From the NCBI RefSeq assembly GCF_000427405.1, contig NZ_KE386492.1, positions 1 to 64,000 on the forward strand: 64,000 nucleotides of DNA. Direction: 5' to 3'. This document shows, piece after piece, positions 25,851 through 34,578 of this stretch. The DNA comes from Flectobacillus major DSM 103 (GTDB taxonomy: Bacteria; Bacteroidota; Bacteroidia; Cytophagales; Spirosomataceae). Below the pieces are notes generated by a model. That model saw only the letters and a list, made by a program, of their open reading frames with translations. It was not told the origin of the DNA and searched no databases. The position numbers were made by a program, and so were the translations under genes. Numbering within the stretch: the first letter of the stretch is position 1; each line of letters starts with the position of its first letter.

Positions 25851-26750
25851 TTATGCTTTTTCAATAATTCCTTTACTGCTCAAAAACTTTTTACCTTCTT
25901 CTGTTTCAAAGATATTTTCCGCTTCGTCGTGGTCGGTAGAGTTACTTACGGCAAGCCATTTTTCAAACTCAGCTTTTCTGTTTTCATCAGCACTTCTTAA
26001 AATAGCCGTTGCCTCGCTTCCCAATACCAAATGCACAGGTGGTTCTGGATGTGATGCCAGTTCAAACATTACTTTGGCAGCTTTGGCTGGGTCTCCCACA
26101 GGTACATATTTCCCTGATAAAATGTATCCTTTCATACCACCAACAGTACTTTCATAACCCTCTATATCTTCGGCAAAGCTCATGGATGCGCCTGCCCAGT
26201 CGGTACGAAAACCACCCGGTTCAATAGACGTTACTTTGATGCCCAGAGGTGCTACTTCTTTGCTTAGTGCTTCGGTAAAACCAGCCAAACCAAATTTAGC
26301 GGCTTGATACATGGTTAGCCCTGGGTTGCCAACACGCCCACCAATAGAACTAATTTGAAGGATGCGTCCAGAGCGTTGTTTACGCATAATAGGTAAAACA
26401 ACACGAGTGATTTCGATAGGAGCGTATAAGTTTACTTCTAACTGACTACGAACTTGTTCATCAGTGAATGCCTCGGCTGCACCCGTGATACCAAATCCTG
26501 CATTATTGACCAATACGTCAATTTTACCAAAATGATTTACTGCTTCTGCAACGGCAGTGTCAATCTGGGTCTTGTTGCTTACATCCAGCGGAAGAGCCAA
26601 TACTTGATTCGGGAATTGCACTACCAAATCATTTAGTTGTGAAACATTTCTTGCGGTGGCAACTACGTTATCACCGTTTGTTAGTGCTTCTAAAGCAAGG
26701 CTTTTGCCTAAACCTTTTGAGCTACCTGTAATAAACCAAACCTTTGTCAT
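25851..26750 (-). CDS. Short-chain dehydrogenase/reductase (SDR)
   Basis: A 299-residue classical SDR. The start is the ATG at 26750 (MTKVWFITGSSKGLGKS), which places the cofactor motif at the normal position. Visible motifs: TGSSKGLG for NAD(P) binding, NNAGFG, the catalytic Ser in ISSIGG and YQAAK. The arginine in TARNVS suggests NADP preference. Substrate unknown. It is divergent from the SDR at 26995 across a 244-bp gap, a gap that recurs almost unchanged in front of the SDR at 34473. Confidence 0.9.
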   Translation of the reverse strand: MTKVWFITGSSKGLGKSLALEALTNGDNVVATARNVSQLNDLVVQFPNQVLALPLDVSNKTQIDTAVAEAVNHFGKIDVLVNNAGFGITGAAEAFTDEQVRSQLEVNLYAPIEITRVVLPIMRKQRSGRILQISSIGGRVGNPGLTMYQAAKFGLAGFTEALSKEVAPLGIKVTSIEPGGFRTDWAGASMSFAEDIEGYESTVGGMKGYILSGKYVPVGDPAKAAKVMFELASHPEPPVHLVLGSEATAILRSADENRKAEFEKWLAVSNSTDHDEAENIFETEEGKKFLSSKGIIEKA

Positions 26751-27100
26751 TTTTCTTGAATTTTGTTTCTGCAAAGTTCTCTCGAAAGTCTCGGGACTTC
26801 TTTGTTAGAAAGCTCAATGTAGCTTTGTTGAAAAGCTCAGATATCAGTTTTTTTTGTAGCACAAATCAACGGTTCTACCACAAACTTCCCTCTTTCGTAT
26901 TTCTGTGCTATTCTTCCGCTGAAATGGGTTAGTCGTTCGGCAAGGGGCTGAAGTAACTTTGTCATATCAAAATAAACAAAAAATAAACGACATCATGAGC
27001 AAGACAATTTTCATTACAGGAGCATCAAGAGGATTTGGAAAACTTTGGACAGAAGCATTTTTGAAACGTGGCGACAAAGTAGCTGCAACTTCACGCAATA
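26730..27100. repeat. Duplicated SDR control region, copy A
   Basis: This stretch, covering the first codons of the minus-strand SDR, the 244-bp gap and about the first 35 codons of the plus-strand SDR, is nearly identical to 34208-34578 with no net length change: the two ATGs are 245 bp apart in both copies. Downstream of here the two genes diverge strongly. The boundaries were set by eye. Confidence 0.85.
26954..26961 (+). promoter_or_regulatory. -7 element of the plus-strand SDR promoter
   Basis: TAACTTTG fits the TAnnTTTG consensus and lies 33 bp before the ATG at 26995. The same octamer is kept at 34432-34439 in the duplicated copy. A clear -33 TTG is not seen. Confidence 0.45.
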
Positions 27101-27816
27101 TCAGCGGATTACAATATTTGGTAGAGCAATACGGAGAACAATTTTTACCGATTGCATTAGATATTACAGACAGAAACGCCAGCATCGAAGCAGTATATAA
27201 AGCTAAAACGCATTTCGGCGGACTCGATGTAGTCATTAACAATGCGGGCTATGGCGTATTTGGAGCAATCGAAGAAGTAGCAGAAGACGATGTGAAGGAT
27301 GTTTTTAATACCAATGTCTTTGGTACTCTTTGGGTTACTCAGGCGGCTTTGCCCATTTTCAGAGAACAAGGACACGGACATATCATTCAGCTTTCAAGCG
27401 TATTAGGTATTTGGACATTGCCAACTTTGGGTATTTATAACGCCACAAAATTTGCGGTAGAAGGCTTAACAGAATCTTTGGCAAGTGAAGTAAAAGGTTT
27501 GGGTATTCATGTAACCTTGATAGAACCAAACGGCTATGCAACTGACTTTGGTGGAAGTTCGGCAGTTCAGAGTAAGGCTATCGAAGCTTATAATGAAGTA
27601 AAAGCAGGATTAGCGACTACCGAAGGCTTATTACCAGAAGATTACGGCAAACCAGAAGCCACAGTTCCTGCTATTTTAAAATTAATTGACAGCCAAAATC
27701 CTCCATTACGCCTTTTCCTAGGAAAAGTAGGTTATCAGAAAACCCAAAGAGTGTATGCCGAGAAACTTCAAACTTGGAAAGAGTGGAATGATGTTTCGGT
27801 AGAAGCTCACGGGTAA
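26995..27816 (+). CDS. Short-chain dehydrogenase/reductase (SDR)
   Basis: A 273-residue SDR starting at the ATG at 26995 (MSKTIFITGASRGFGK); a TTG-led extension overlaps the -7 element and is rejected. Motifs: TGASRGFG, NNAGYG, catalytic Ser in LSSVLG and YNATK. It is a paralogue of the SDR at 34473: the first 35 residues are nearly identical, the rest only moderately similar. The CMD-family gene follows 57 bp downstream, probably in the same transcript. Substrate unknown. Confidence 0.9.
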   Translation: MSKTIFITGASRGFGKLWTEAFLKRGDKVAATSRNISGLQYLVEQYGEQFLPIALDITDRNASIEAVYKAKTHFGGLDVVINNAGYGVFGAIEEVAEDDVKDVFNTNVFGTLWVTQAALPIFREQGHGHIIQLSSVLGIWTLPTLGIYNATKFAVEGLTESLASEVKGLGIHVTLIEPNGYATDFGGSSAVQSKAIEAYNEVKAGLATTEGLLPEDYGKPEATVPAILKLIDSQNPPLRLFLGKVGYQKTQRVYAEKLQTWKEWNDVSVEAHG

Positions 27817-27873
27817 GTATTTATCAAAGATTACACTTCATCATCACAGTCAAAATTTTTAAATTAAACTAAT

Positions 27874-28416
27874 ATGAAAACGATTCAAGTTCCTGCTAAT
27901 GAGGCATTAAGTACCTTATCTCAATCAATTTTAGCACAGGTACAGAAAAAAATGGGCAAAGTTCCCAATTTATACGCCACCATCGGGTATTCGGGTCAAG
28001 CCCTTAAAGGAATGCTTGATTTTGAAGCTACACTTTCTCAGGATTCCTCTTTTACGGGAAAAGAAAAAGAAGCTATCAACCTGATAGTTTCGCAAGTGAA
28101 CAATTGTGATTACTGTTTGTCAGCACATACGATGTTGGCTCAGTTGAAAGGTTTTAGCAAAGAAGATACCCTTGCCATTAGAAAAGGTACAGTAAGCGAC
28201 TCAAAACTAAGTGCTATTATTTCTTTAGCAGCATCTATTGCCAACAACAAAGGAAACGCCAGTGAAGAAGCTTTGGAGCAATTTTTTGAGGTAGGTTACG
28301 ACGAAAAAGCCCTTATTGAGCTTATCGGATTAATCACTTTAAGAACATTTACTAATTATGTATATGCCAATACGAAAATTCCTGTAGACTTTCCTGCGAT
28401 TGAATCAATTGCATAG
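27874..28416 (+). CDS. Carboxymuconolactone decarboxylase / AhpD-like protein
   Basis: A 180-residue protein of the AhpD/CMD superfamily. The redox-active CxxC is in NNCDYCLSAHT, with the downstream His expected for the AhpD proton relay. The all-helical pattern and a length near 180 residues fit peroxidase-related members. It probably acts as a thiol peroxidase or disulfide reductase in the cytoplasm, paired with the SDR upstream. Its 3' third is repeated as a fragment at 24684. Confidence 0.87.
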   Translation: MKTIQVPANEALSTLSQSILAQVQKKMGKVPNLYATIGYSGQALKGMLDFEATLSQDSSFTGKEKEAINLIVSQVNNCDYCLSAHTMLAQLKGFSKEDTLAIRKGTVSDSKLSAIISLAASIANNKGNASEEALEQFFEVGYDEKALIELIGLITLRTFTNYVYANTKIPVDFPAIESIA

Positions 28417-28718
28417 TGATACTTTGCTTTAGTATTAGCCTTCATTTCCTACTGTATTATCAGTTTGAGAATGAAGGCTAATAGGTTTTTGACAATTTAG
28501 ATTCAAGCATTAGATATTTATAGATTTTTGAGTTTAGCGATACCTGATTTGAGTATTTTTTTATTAAATGAGACTTTACCAAGAAATTGAACCTATTATT
28601 TTTGATTATAGGGCTAAAAAAAATATCTATACAAAACTTGTAAAGCATTGATAAATGCAATAACTTGGCCGTCGTATATTACACATCGAACTAGTTGAAA
28701 ACTTATTAAATTAAAAGT
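28417..28718. other. Intergenic region: terminator and fimbrial-cluster promoter region
   Basis: 302 bp. A hairpin (AGCCTTCATT at 28437-28446 with AATGAAGGCT at 28470-28479) closes the upstream operon. The remaining AT-rich 240 bp must contain the promoter of the pilin-like gene at 28719; I cannot assign its elements with confidence. Confidence 0.5.
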
Positions 28719-29264
28719 ATGAAAAAACTATTTATTACAGCGGCCTTAGCATTAGGCCTATTCACAACAAACCAATCTTCAGCTCAGTCTACAGCTACCA
28801 GTACATTTAACGTTGTCTTAGAAGATGTAATGTCATTGAGAATCAATGGTAGTACTACAACCAATGTTACTTATAATGACATAGATGCTTATGTAAGAGG
28901 TAAAGATGGTACACTTACTGATTATCTGACAGTAATAAGTACAAAGGCTTACAAAGTAACCGTTAAATTAGGAACTGTTTCGACTAATCCGTCAGAACTA
29001 GAAGAGCACTTAATAGTTTTAGCTGCTATTCCAAGTAATAATTCTAGAGGTAGAACAGATAACGTGACAGATAGGTCAGGTACATCTATTGATGGTACAG
29101 AAAGAAATTTTATCTTGGCTAGTGGAAGTACCTTCAGTAGCATGGAACAAAGTGCAGAAGCACTATTCGATATTGATTATCACCTTTATGGAGGTAGTAA
29201 GGTGTTTGATAAAACAGCAGGTACGAATATTATTCCTGTTGTATTTACGATTGCAGCACCTTAA
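28719..29264 (+). CDS. Small secreted pilin-like subunit
   Basis: A 181-residue exported protein with a signal peptide (about 1-22, ending SSAQS). The mature part is rich in Thr, Ser and Val and is predicted beta-rich. The pattern TYNDIDAY...LTVISTKAYKVTVKLGT resembles the C-terminal half of the third gene of the cluster (MVFNTVNDY...LKVLASAPYQVIVKTST), suggesting related Ig-like subunit folds. The C-terminus (IPVVFTIAAP) alternates hydrophobic residues, as in subunits whose last strand is held by a PapD-type chaperone. I infer a major fimbrial subunit; no family could be named with certainty. Confidence 0.65.
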   Translation: MKKLFITAALALGLFTTNQSSAQSTATSTFNVVLEDVMSLRINGSTTTNVTYNDIDAYVRGKDGTLTDYLTVISTKAYKVTVKLGTVSTNPSELEEHLIVLAAIPSNNSRGRTDNVTDRSGTSIDGTERNFILASGSTFSSMEQSAEALFDIDYHLYGGSKVFDKTAGTNIIPVVFTIAAP

Positions 29265-29314
29265 TTCATTATCGCTATAAATTTTAAATACTCTTTATAC
29301 AAGTAATCAATCAG

Positions 29315-29350
29315 CAGTACTCAGTAGAAAGTTATTTCTATTGAGTACTG
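29315..29350 (+). terminator. Hairpin between pilin-like and chaperone genes, possible attenuator
   Basis: CAGTACTCAGTAGAAA (29315-29330) pairs with TTTCTATTGAGTACTG (29335-29350), with one G-T wobble and a 4-nt loop. A short T-rich stretch follows. A partial terminator after the first gene would let the subunit be made in excess over its chaperone and outer-membrane protein, as in classical pilus operons; this is inferred. Confidence 0.6.
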
Positions 29351-29402
29351 TTGATATTTTAGGGGTAATCTTATTATAAAGTATTGTTGAGATTACCTTG
29401 TT

Positions 29403-30230
29403 ATGACAGTTTCTATGAAAATCAGAAAATACATTTTTACAGTTGTTGTAATTCTGCTGTTATCCAATATCCCGCTTTTTGCCCAAGATGGTATCATGGT
29501 TGGCCCTAGCAGAATATACTATAAAGTTGGGGTTGGGGGCACAGGTACGCAAAAAGTAACGGTAACTAATCCAAGTGATAAAGCCATGGATGTTGGTATT
29601 GCTATCAACGATTGGGCTTATAATGCTAATGGTGATAATCTTAGCTTTAATCCGGGTACACAACCAACTACTTGTGCAGATTGGATTCAGATTTTGCCAG
29701 GGGCTTTTTTTACTTTACAAGCAAAAGAAAAAAAAGAAGTCAGCATTATGCTCAATGTGCCAAAAAATGTCAATAATGATATTCCTGTTCATACGGCGAT
29801 GCTGTATTTTACCCAATTGACCCCTGTCGATAGCAAAACTCCTAGTGGTACAATGATGAAAGTAAGTATGCGTATAGGCATAAAATTGTATCATTCATTT
29901 AGTCAACAAGAAGAACGAGACATTGATATTACCGATTTTAAGGATGTGGCAGACAGCACCAAAGCCAGTGCTGGTCGTTTGGAATTAGCTTTTCAAAATA
30001 AAAGTAAAGTTTGGGTGGAAGGTAAAGTAAATTGGGAGTTACTGAATACACAAACAGGCGAAAAACAAAAGCTTGAAGATTTAAACTTTTATTCGTTGCC
30101 AGGCGACAACCGTATCTTAAAACAACCCTTACCCGCAAAACTAGCCAAAGGGAAATATATGGCTACAGCCATCGTCAACTACGGGAATAAAGATGAATTG
30201 AAAATAGCCGAACTTGAATTTGTAAGATAG
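29403..30230 (+). CDS. PapD-like periplasmic fimbrial chaperone
   Basis: A 275-residue exported protein with a signal peptide (about 1-28, ending PLFAQ). Two Ig-like domains follow. The N-terminal domain matches the PapD family: GPSRIYYKVGVGGTGTQKVTVTNPS corresponds to the first strands, with R37 at the place of PapD Arg8, and MRIGIKLYH places K161 at the position of PapD Lys112. These two residues hold the subunit's C-terminal carboxylate in known chaperones. A second in-frame ATG four codons later (29415) is an equally possible start. It lies between the subunit and adhesin-like genes, 22 bp before the latter, and probably folds both. Confidence 0.8.
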   Translation: MTVSMKIRKYIFTVVVILLLSNIPLFAQDGIMVGPSRIYYKVGVGGTGTQKVTVTNPSDKAMDVGIAINDWAYNANGDNLSFNPGTQPTTCADWIQILPGAFFTLQAKEKKEVSIMLNVPKNVNNDIPVHTAMLYFTQLTPVDSKTPSGTMMKVSMRIGIKLYHSFSQQEERDIDITDFKDVADSTKASAGRLELAFQNKSKVWVEGKVNWELLNTQTGEKQKLEDLNFYSLPGDNRILKQPLPAKLAKGKYMATAIVNYGNKDELKIAELEFVR

Positions 30231-30252
30231 CGAGCGGTAAAACCAGTAACCA

Positions 30253-31269
30253 ATGTATAGATTATTGTATTGCACCTTGCTCGTGATATTGCTTTGTGCG
30301 AAGGGATTGTTCTGTTATAGTCAAACTGTAAATAACTGTGATGGTATTACCATTTCTGGGAATACCGGTGCTATTTATAGTTTTAGTGACTACGAAAGCC
30401 AAATGACAGGTGCAACGATTACAGATGCCCTAGCTGTACAATATAATCCTAATTCAAGCACTTGTAGTGGTTGGAGTCTGCGAGTACGAGCTACAGATAA
30501 TTTTACTAATGGAGCTAATTTTGTGGCACCTCAGTATATTTCGTTGCGTTTCAATCGGGTGAGTCAGGGTTCGCCAACTGCCTCAGAAATAGGCGTTAGC
30601 AATACCGATTATTCGCTAAATACAAGCGACGTAACACTCATCGGTAATTCAAACGCAGCTTTCAGCGATTATACAGAACATAAATTTGATATGGTTATTC
30701 AAGGTGGAAACCATTTACTCGTTCCTAGTGGCACTTATACCAGTAGCCTTATTTTTACGCTGTATAACCAAAATAATCAGGCCGTCTCAACAGTCACAAT
30801 ACCAGTTGCATTTCAGGTTCAAATCACAACAAATAATAGCTTTACGATGTTATTGCAAAATGGTGCAGAAATGGTCAATATGGTATTCAATACTGTAAAT
30901 GATTATAGTTCAGAGAAATCGGTCAATATTGCCAACGGTTTGAAAGTGCTGGCTTCTGCCCCCTATCAGGTGATTGTAAAAACCAGTACGGATGTTCTTA
31001 CCTCTAGTACATCTTCGGCTACAATTCCTGTTAATACGATAAGTATAGAAGCGACTCAAAGTACAGCCACAAGTGCAGGTATTTCGGTTTATACTAGGCA
31101 GTTATCTGTCAACGAACAAGTACTTATCAATACAACAAACCCTTTAGATTCCAGTCAGCAAATGGTTGAATATAACCTGCGATATGCTATATCAGCCAAT
31201 ACAACTACCCTTATGCAACCCAGCGGAAGGTACAGTGTAAATATTATTTTTGTAGTTCTGCCTCAATAA
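30253..31269 (+). CDS. Secreted two-domain adhesin-like fimbrial protein
   Basis: A 338-residue exported protein with a signal peptide (about 1-24, ending LFCYSQ). The N-terminal domain (about 25-190) has two Cys (NNCDG and SSTCSGW) and no recognised family. The C-terminal domain (about 195-338) resembles the small pilin-like protein of the first gene and ends RYSVNIIFVVLPQ, a hydrophobic-alternating strand like a pilin donor strand. A receptor-binding domain followed by a pilin domain is the layout of tip adhesins such as FimH; that role is inferred. It is tightly coupled to the barrel gene 4 bp downstream. Confidence 0.6.
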   Translation: MYRLLYCTLLVILLCAKGLFCYSQTVNNCDGITISGNTGAIYSFSDYESQMTGATITDALAVQYNPNSSTCSGWSLRVRATDNFTNGANFVAPQYISLRFNRVSQGSPTASEIGVSNTDYSLNTSDVTLIGNSNAAFSDYTEHKFDMVIQGGNHLLVPSGTYTSSLIFTLYNQNNQAVSTVTIPVAFQVQITTNNSFTMLLQNGAEMVNMVFNTVNDYSSEKSVNIANGLKVLASAPYQVIVKTSTDVLTSSTSSATIPVNTISIEATQSTATSAGISVYTRQLSVNEQVLINTTNPLDSSQQMVEYNLRYAISANTTTLMQPSGRYSVNIIFVVLPQ

Positions 31270-31273
31270 TAAA

Positions 31274-34039
31274 ATGAGTAAATATATCAAGATACTAGCA
31301 TTACTCATTTTGGGATGTTCTGTTGCTCATGCTCAGCAAGGAAAATTGTTTGGACTAACCACAGCCAATACAAAAATACTTGCCAACAATGAAGAACGGA
31401 TTGTAATACTATTAAAACTGAGTAACTATTCAGAAGGTACTTTGAACGGACGCATTGCTATTACTGCCGATGCTGGATTGACGCTTATTTCTAAAAATGA
31501 TATGCGTGTCAATGTTGCAAAACATGATAGTAGCTTTATTTCTGTCTCTTTTTTTGTAACCAAGAAAGCCAAAGCAGGTGTAGCAAATGCCATCAAATTT
31601 GTACTGTATGATGAACACAAAAATATACTTGCTGAAGCAGTTTCTGAAGTCAGTATTTCGCCCAAACGCAATGTAAACCTATATACGGTAGTCTCCAGTA
31701 TTTTGCTAGATAACCCTCGTGATACCATTATCATTCCCGTACAGGTTTTCAACTCGGGCAATACCGTACAAACCATTACTTTGGTATGTGCTTATCCGCT
31801 AAGTGTTGATGAGCAAGGCTTTCATCAAAACACAAAGCTGACCCTGCAACCATCAGCCGATACTACTTTTGTTTTTTCAAAGCTTATCACCAAACGTATG
31901 CTCAATATTGAAGGCTTTGATATTAATATTACGGGTGTCTATTCAAATGGCGATGTATTGGGCGGGGCTCAGATACAAGTACAAAATGCCAGAAGTAACA
32001 GAAATTATCGTGATGAATTAAGTAGCAGTGCCTTTGTAGACAATACTTTACAGGTAGGCTCACAAAATTTATTCAATAACAATCAGTCATATTTAGTAAG
32101 AGGTCATGGTGGTTTTGAACTGGGAAAAGACCGCCTGAATTATAGTTTAAACCTTACCAGTTGGCAAAATAGTACTTCTCCAATCTTGATTCAAAACACT
32201 TGGCTAGAGTACATCAATAAGCAAAGAGGAATAAAAGTTGGCAATATTTTTCGTTCACTCGACCTTAATTTAACGGGTCGGGGCATAACAGGTTTCCTGA
32301 GTACTTCCAAAACGGATACTTGGGAGGTTGGATTTATCGATAAAGAAAATAACTTATTGGGTCGTCAAAACAATCAAATAAATATCGAAAGTAGTCGAGC
32401 TGCTTGGATTGCCTACAAGCATCAAGACAAGCAATGGCGAATCAATCATTTTTTTGTATTAGATTATGACCGAATACAGGGCGTTCAGAATCAGCTTTTG
32501 GGAAATGAAATGCAGTACACCAACAGTAGAAAAGTGGTTTATACCTTTGGCCTCAATGGTGGACGAGTATCGTCTTTGCTCAACAATGAAATAGAGAAGT
32601 ATGGAGTGTCGGTGAGTGCAAAAGTAAATGGAACTTTTGGAAAAGTAAACCTTAGTAGCTCTAATTACATGAGTACAGGCTACTACCCTGGTCAGCAAAG
32701 AGGAGCTTTGAATATGACTGAACGAGTGAGCTGGTCATTACCCAAAGCAAATATCTGGTGGCTTTTTAATTATCGGAACTTTGCTCCAAAACAAGTTTCG
32801 CCAGACCAATTTGTGTTTGCCACAAGGAATTTAAGAGCAGAGTGGGGAGTATCCTTAAAAAGTAAAAAAGTAGCCATTTCGGTTGCACCTGTGTTTACCC
32901 ACGAAAAGGGTAATCCATTGTACTCTTTGACTGGTGAAGCGAGGCAACAATTGCTCAACGCATGGAATGCCCTGTTTAATTTTTCACTTCCTTCTGCGAA
33001 AGACGAAAGTTTTTTCATGAATTCGGAGATGGGAGCATATTCATTCAGTAACGACTCCACCACAAATCTACATTTACGAACAAATCTATATTATAGAAAA
33101 GGGCTTTTAAATTTGAATGGTTCTGTCCAGTTGGGTGCTTTTTACTTGAGTGAAATCCCCAATAGTGTTATGGGTTCAAACAGTCAGAGCAATATTTTCA
33201 ATTTTGCTTCTTTTATTCAGAAAAATTGGTTTTCCCAAAAACTAAAAACAAATACAGGAGTATCGTTTACCTATCATTCTAACTTTGGGTTCAGCCAATT
33301 TTTGACAGAAAGAATGGAATATGTGGCTGGCGATAAGACAAGTATTTATACCAACCTCAATTGGAATCAATATAACAATCGCCAAAGAAGTATCATAGAG
33401 CTTGGGCTTATTCATCATTTTCCCATAATTAAAGCCAATGTTAAAAGTAACCTGCTAGAAGTATTTGTCTATAAAGACCTAAATCAAGATGGAATCTATA
33501 GCAAAACAGATTCTATCGCCAGAGGTTTTATGGTGAATATTGAGAAAAAAATATTTACTACTGACAAATCAGGAAAGGTAAGCTATAAAAATTTACCAGA
33601 CGGTACAATGGCTATTTCTGTACCTTTTCAGCAAGGATGGCACGCTCCCGAACAAAATATTATTCTTCAGAAAAAAACAAAAATAGCCATTCCTTTGCAG
33701 ATAACAGGCACACTGAAAGGGCAGCTTAGTTATAGCCGTAGTCAGTTTAGTTACGAAACAGAAATAGATTTGTTTGGTATTGTTATGTTGGCAGTAGATA
33801 AAACGGGGAAGATATTTCGTACCCGAACAACCTCTGACGGTCGCTATACGTTTTATATGCCTGTGGGCGAATACAAAATTAGTATTGATACATCAATGTT
33901 GCCGTCTGAACTTGAAGTGCCAGAGAATGCGAAAGAAGTAAAAATTATTGATGGAAAAATTATGACAACCGATTTTATTATAAAAGTAAAGCAAAGGAAG
34001 GTAGAAGTGAAGAAGTTTACATCGCCTTCTAATAAATAG
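31274..34039 (+). CDS. Large outer-membrane protein, proposed non-canonical usher
   Basis: A 921-residue exported protein with a signal peptide (about 1-20, ending SVAHAQ). Residues about 20-240 form Ig-like domains with repeated amphipathic strands (VILLKLSNYSEGTLNGRIAI). Residues about 255-700 look like a beta barrel, with many alternating aromatic strands. The C-terminus contains a prealbumin/SdrD-B-like domain (LEVFVYKDLNQDGIYSKTDSIARGFMVNIEK) and a last Ig-like domain (about 800-900). Size, order of parts and genetic context match a fimbrial usher, which exports and polymerises subunits. I see no recognisable FimD signature, so it is either a very diverged usher or an unrelated barrel with the same job. 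Confidence 0.6.
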   Translation: MSKYIKILALLILGCSVAHAQQGKLFGLTTANTKILANNEERIVILLKLSNYSEGTLNGRIAITADAGLTLISKNDMRVNVAKHDSSFISVSFFVTKKAKAGVANAIKFVLYDEHKNILAEAVSEVSISPKRNVNLYTVVSSILLDNPRDTIIIPVQVFNSGNTVQTITLVCAYPLSVDEQGFHQNTKLTLQPSADTTFVFSKLITKRMLNIEGFDINITGVYSNGDVLGGAQIQVQNARSNRNYRDELSSSAFVDNTLQVGSQNLFNNNQSYLVRGHGGFELGKDRLNYSLNLTSWQNSTSPILIQNTWLEYINKQRGIKVGNIFRSLDLNLTGRGITGFLSTSKTDTWEVGFIDKENNLLGRQNNQINIESSRAAWIAYKHQDKQWRINHFFVLDYDRIQGVQNQLLGNEMQYTNSRKVVYTFGLNGGRVSSLLNNEIEKYGVSVSAKVNGTFGKVNLSSSNYMSTGYYPGQQRGALNMTERVSWSLPKANIWWLFNYRNFAPKQVSPDQFVFATRNLRAEWGVSLKSKKVAISVAPVFTHEKGNPLYSLTGEARQQLLNAWNALFNFSLPSAKDESFFMNSEMGAYSFSNDSTTNLHLRTNLYYRKGLLNLNGSVQLGAFYLSEIPNSVMGSNSQSNIFNFASFIQKNWFSQKLKTNTGVSFTYHSNFGFSQFLTERMEYVAGDKTSIYTNLNWNQYNNRQRSIIELGLIHHFPIIKANVKSNLLEVFVYKDLNQDGIYSKTDSIARGFMVNIEKKIFTTDKSGKVSYKNLPDGTMAISVPFQQGWHAPEQNIILQKKTKIAIPLQITGTLKGQLSYSRSQFSYETEIDLFGIVMLAVDKTGKIFRTRTTSDGRYTFYMPVGEYKISIDTSMLPSELEVPENAKEVKIIDGKIMTTDFIIKVKQRKVEVKKFTSPSNK

Positions 34040-34107
34040 TTGAAGTACCGTTGCTTATATAGAATAGTAAAAGTTGATGTTTTATTCTATATGATTAATA
34101 CCTTTTT

Positions 34108-34139
34108 GAACCTGTATCAACTATTGTTGATACAGGTTC
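34108..34139 (+). terminator. Terminator of the fimbrial-type cluster
   Basis: GAACCTGTATCAAC (34108-34121) and GTTGATACAGGTTC (34126-34139) are exact complements with a 4-nt loop, placed 68 bp after the last stop. The following TTATAT is only partly T-rich, but stem and position fit. Confidence 0.65.
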
Positions 34140-34207
34140 TTATATAAAAAAGGTTACTATACGTATTAATCCAGAAAAGTCTATCATAATTTAAAGCAAG
34201 GATTTTT

Positions 34208-34578
34208 GATAAACCCAACTTTTGTCATTTTTCTTAAATTTTGTTTCTGCAAAATTCTCCCGAAGGTCACGGGACTTCTTTGTTAGAAAGCTCAATGTAG
34301 GTTTGTTGAAAAGCTGAGGCAGCAGTTTTTTTTGTAGCACAAATCAACGATTCTACCACAAATCTCCCTCTTTCGTATTTCTGTGCTATTCTTCCGCTGA
34401 AATGGGTTAGTCGTTCGCCAAGGGGGCTGATTAACTTTGTCATATCAAAATAAACAAAAAACGAACGACATCATGAGCAAGACAATTTTTATCACAGGGG
34501 CATCAAGAGGATTTGGAAAACTTTGGGCAGAAGCATTTTTGAAACGTGGCGATAAAGTAGCCGCAACAGCCCGCAACA
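34208..34578. repeat. Duplicated SDR control region, copy B
   Basis: Near-identical to 26730-27100. It includes a 21-bp remnant (34208-34228, minus strand) of the first seven codons of the other SDR, reading MTKVGFI instead of MTKVWFI and then losing all similarity. That remnant shows the segment was copied from a locus that had both divergent SDRs. Confidence 0.8.
34432..34439 (+). promoter_or_regulatory. -7 element of the second plus-strand SDR promoter
   Basis: TAACTTTG, identical in sequence and distance (33 bp before the ATG) to the element at 26954. Its conservation within the duplicated segment supports a working promoter. Confidence 0.45.
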
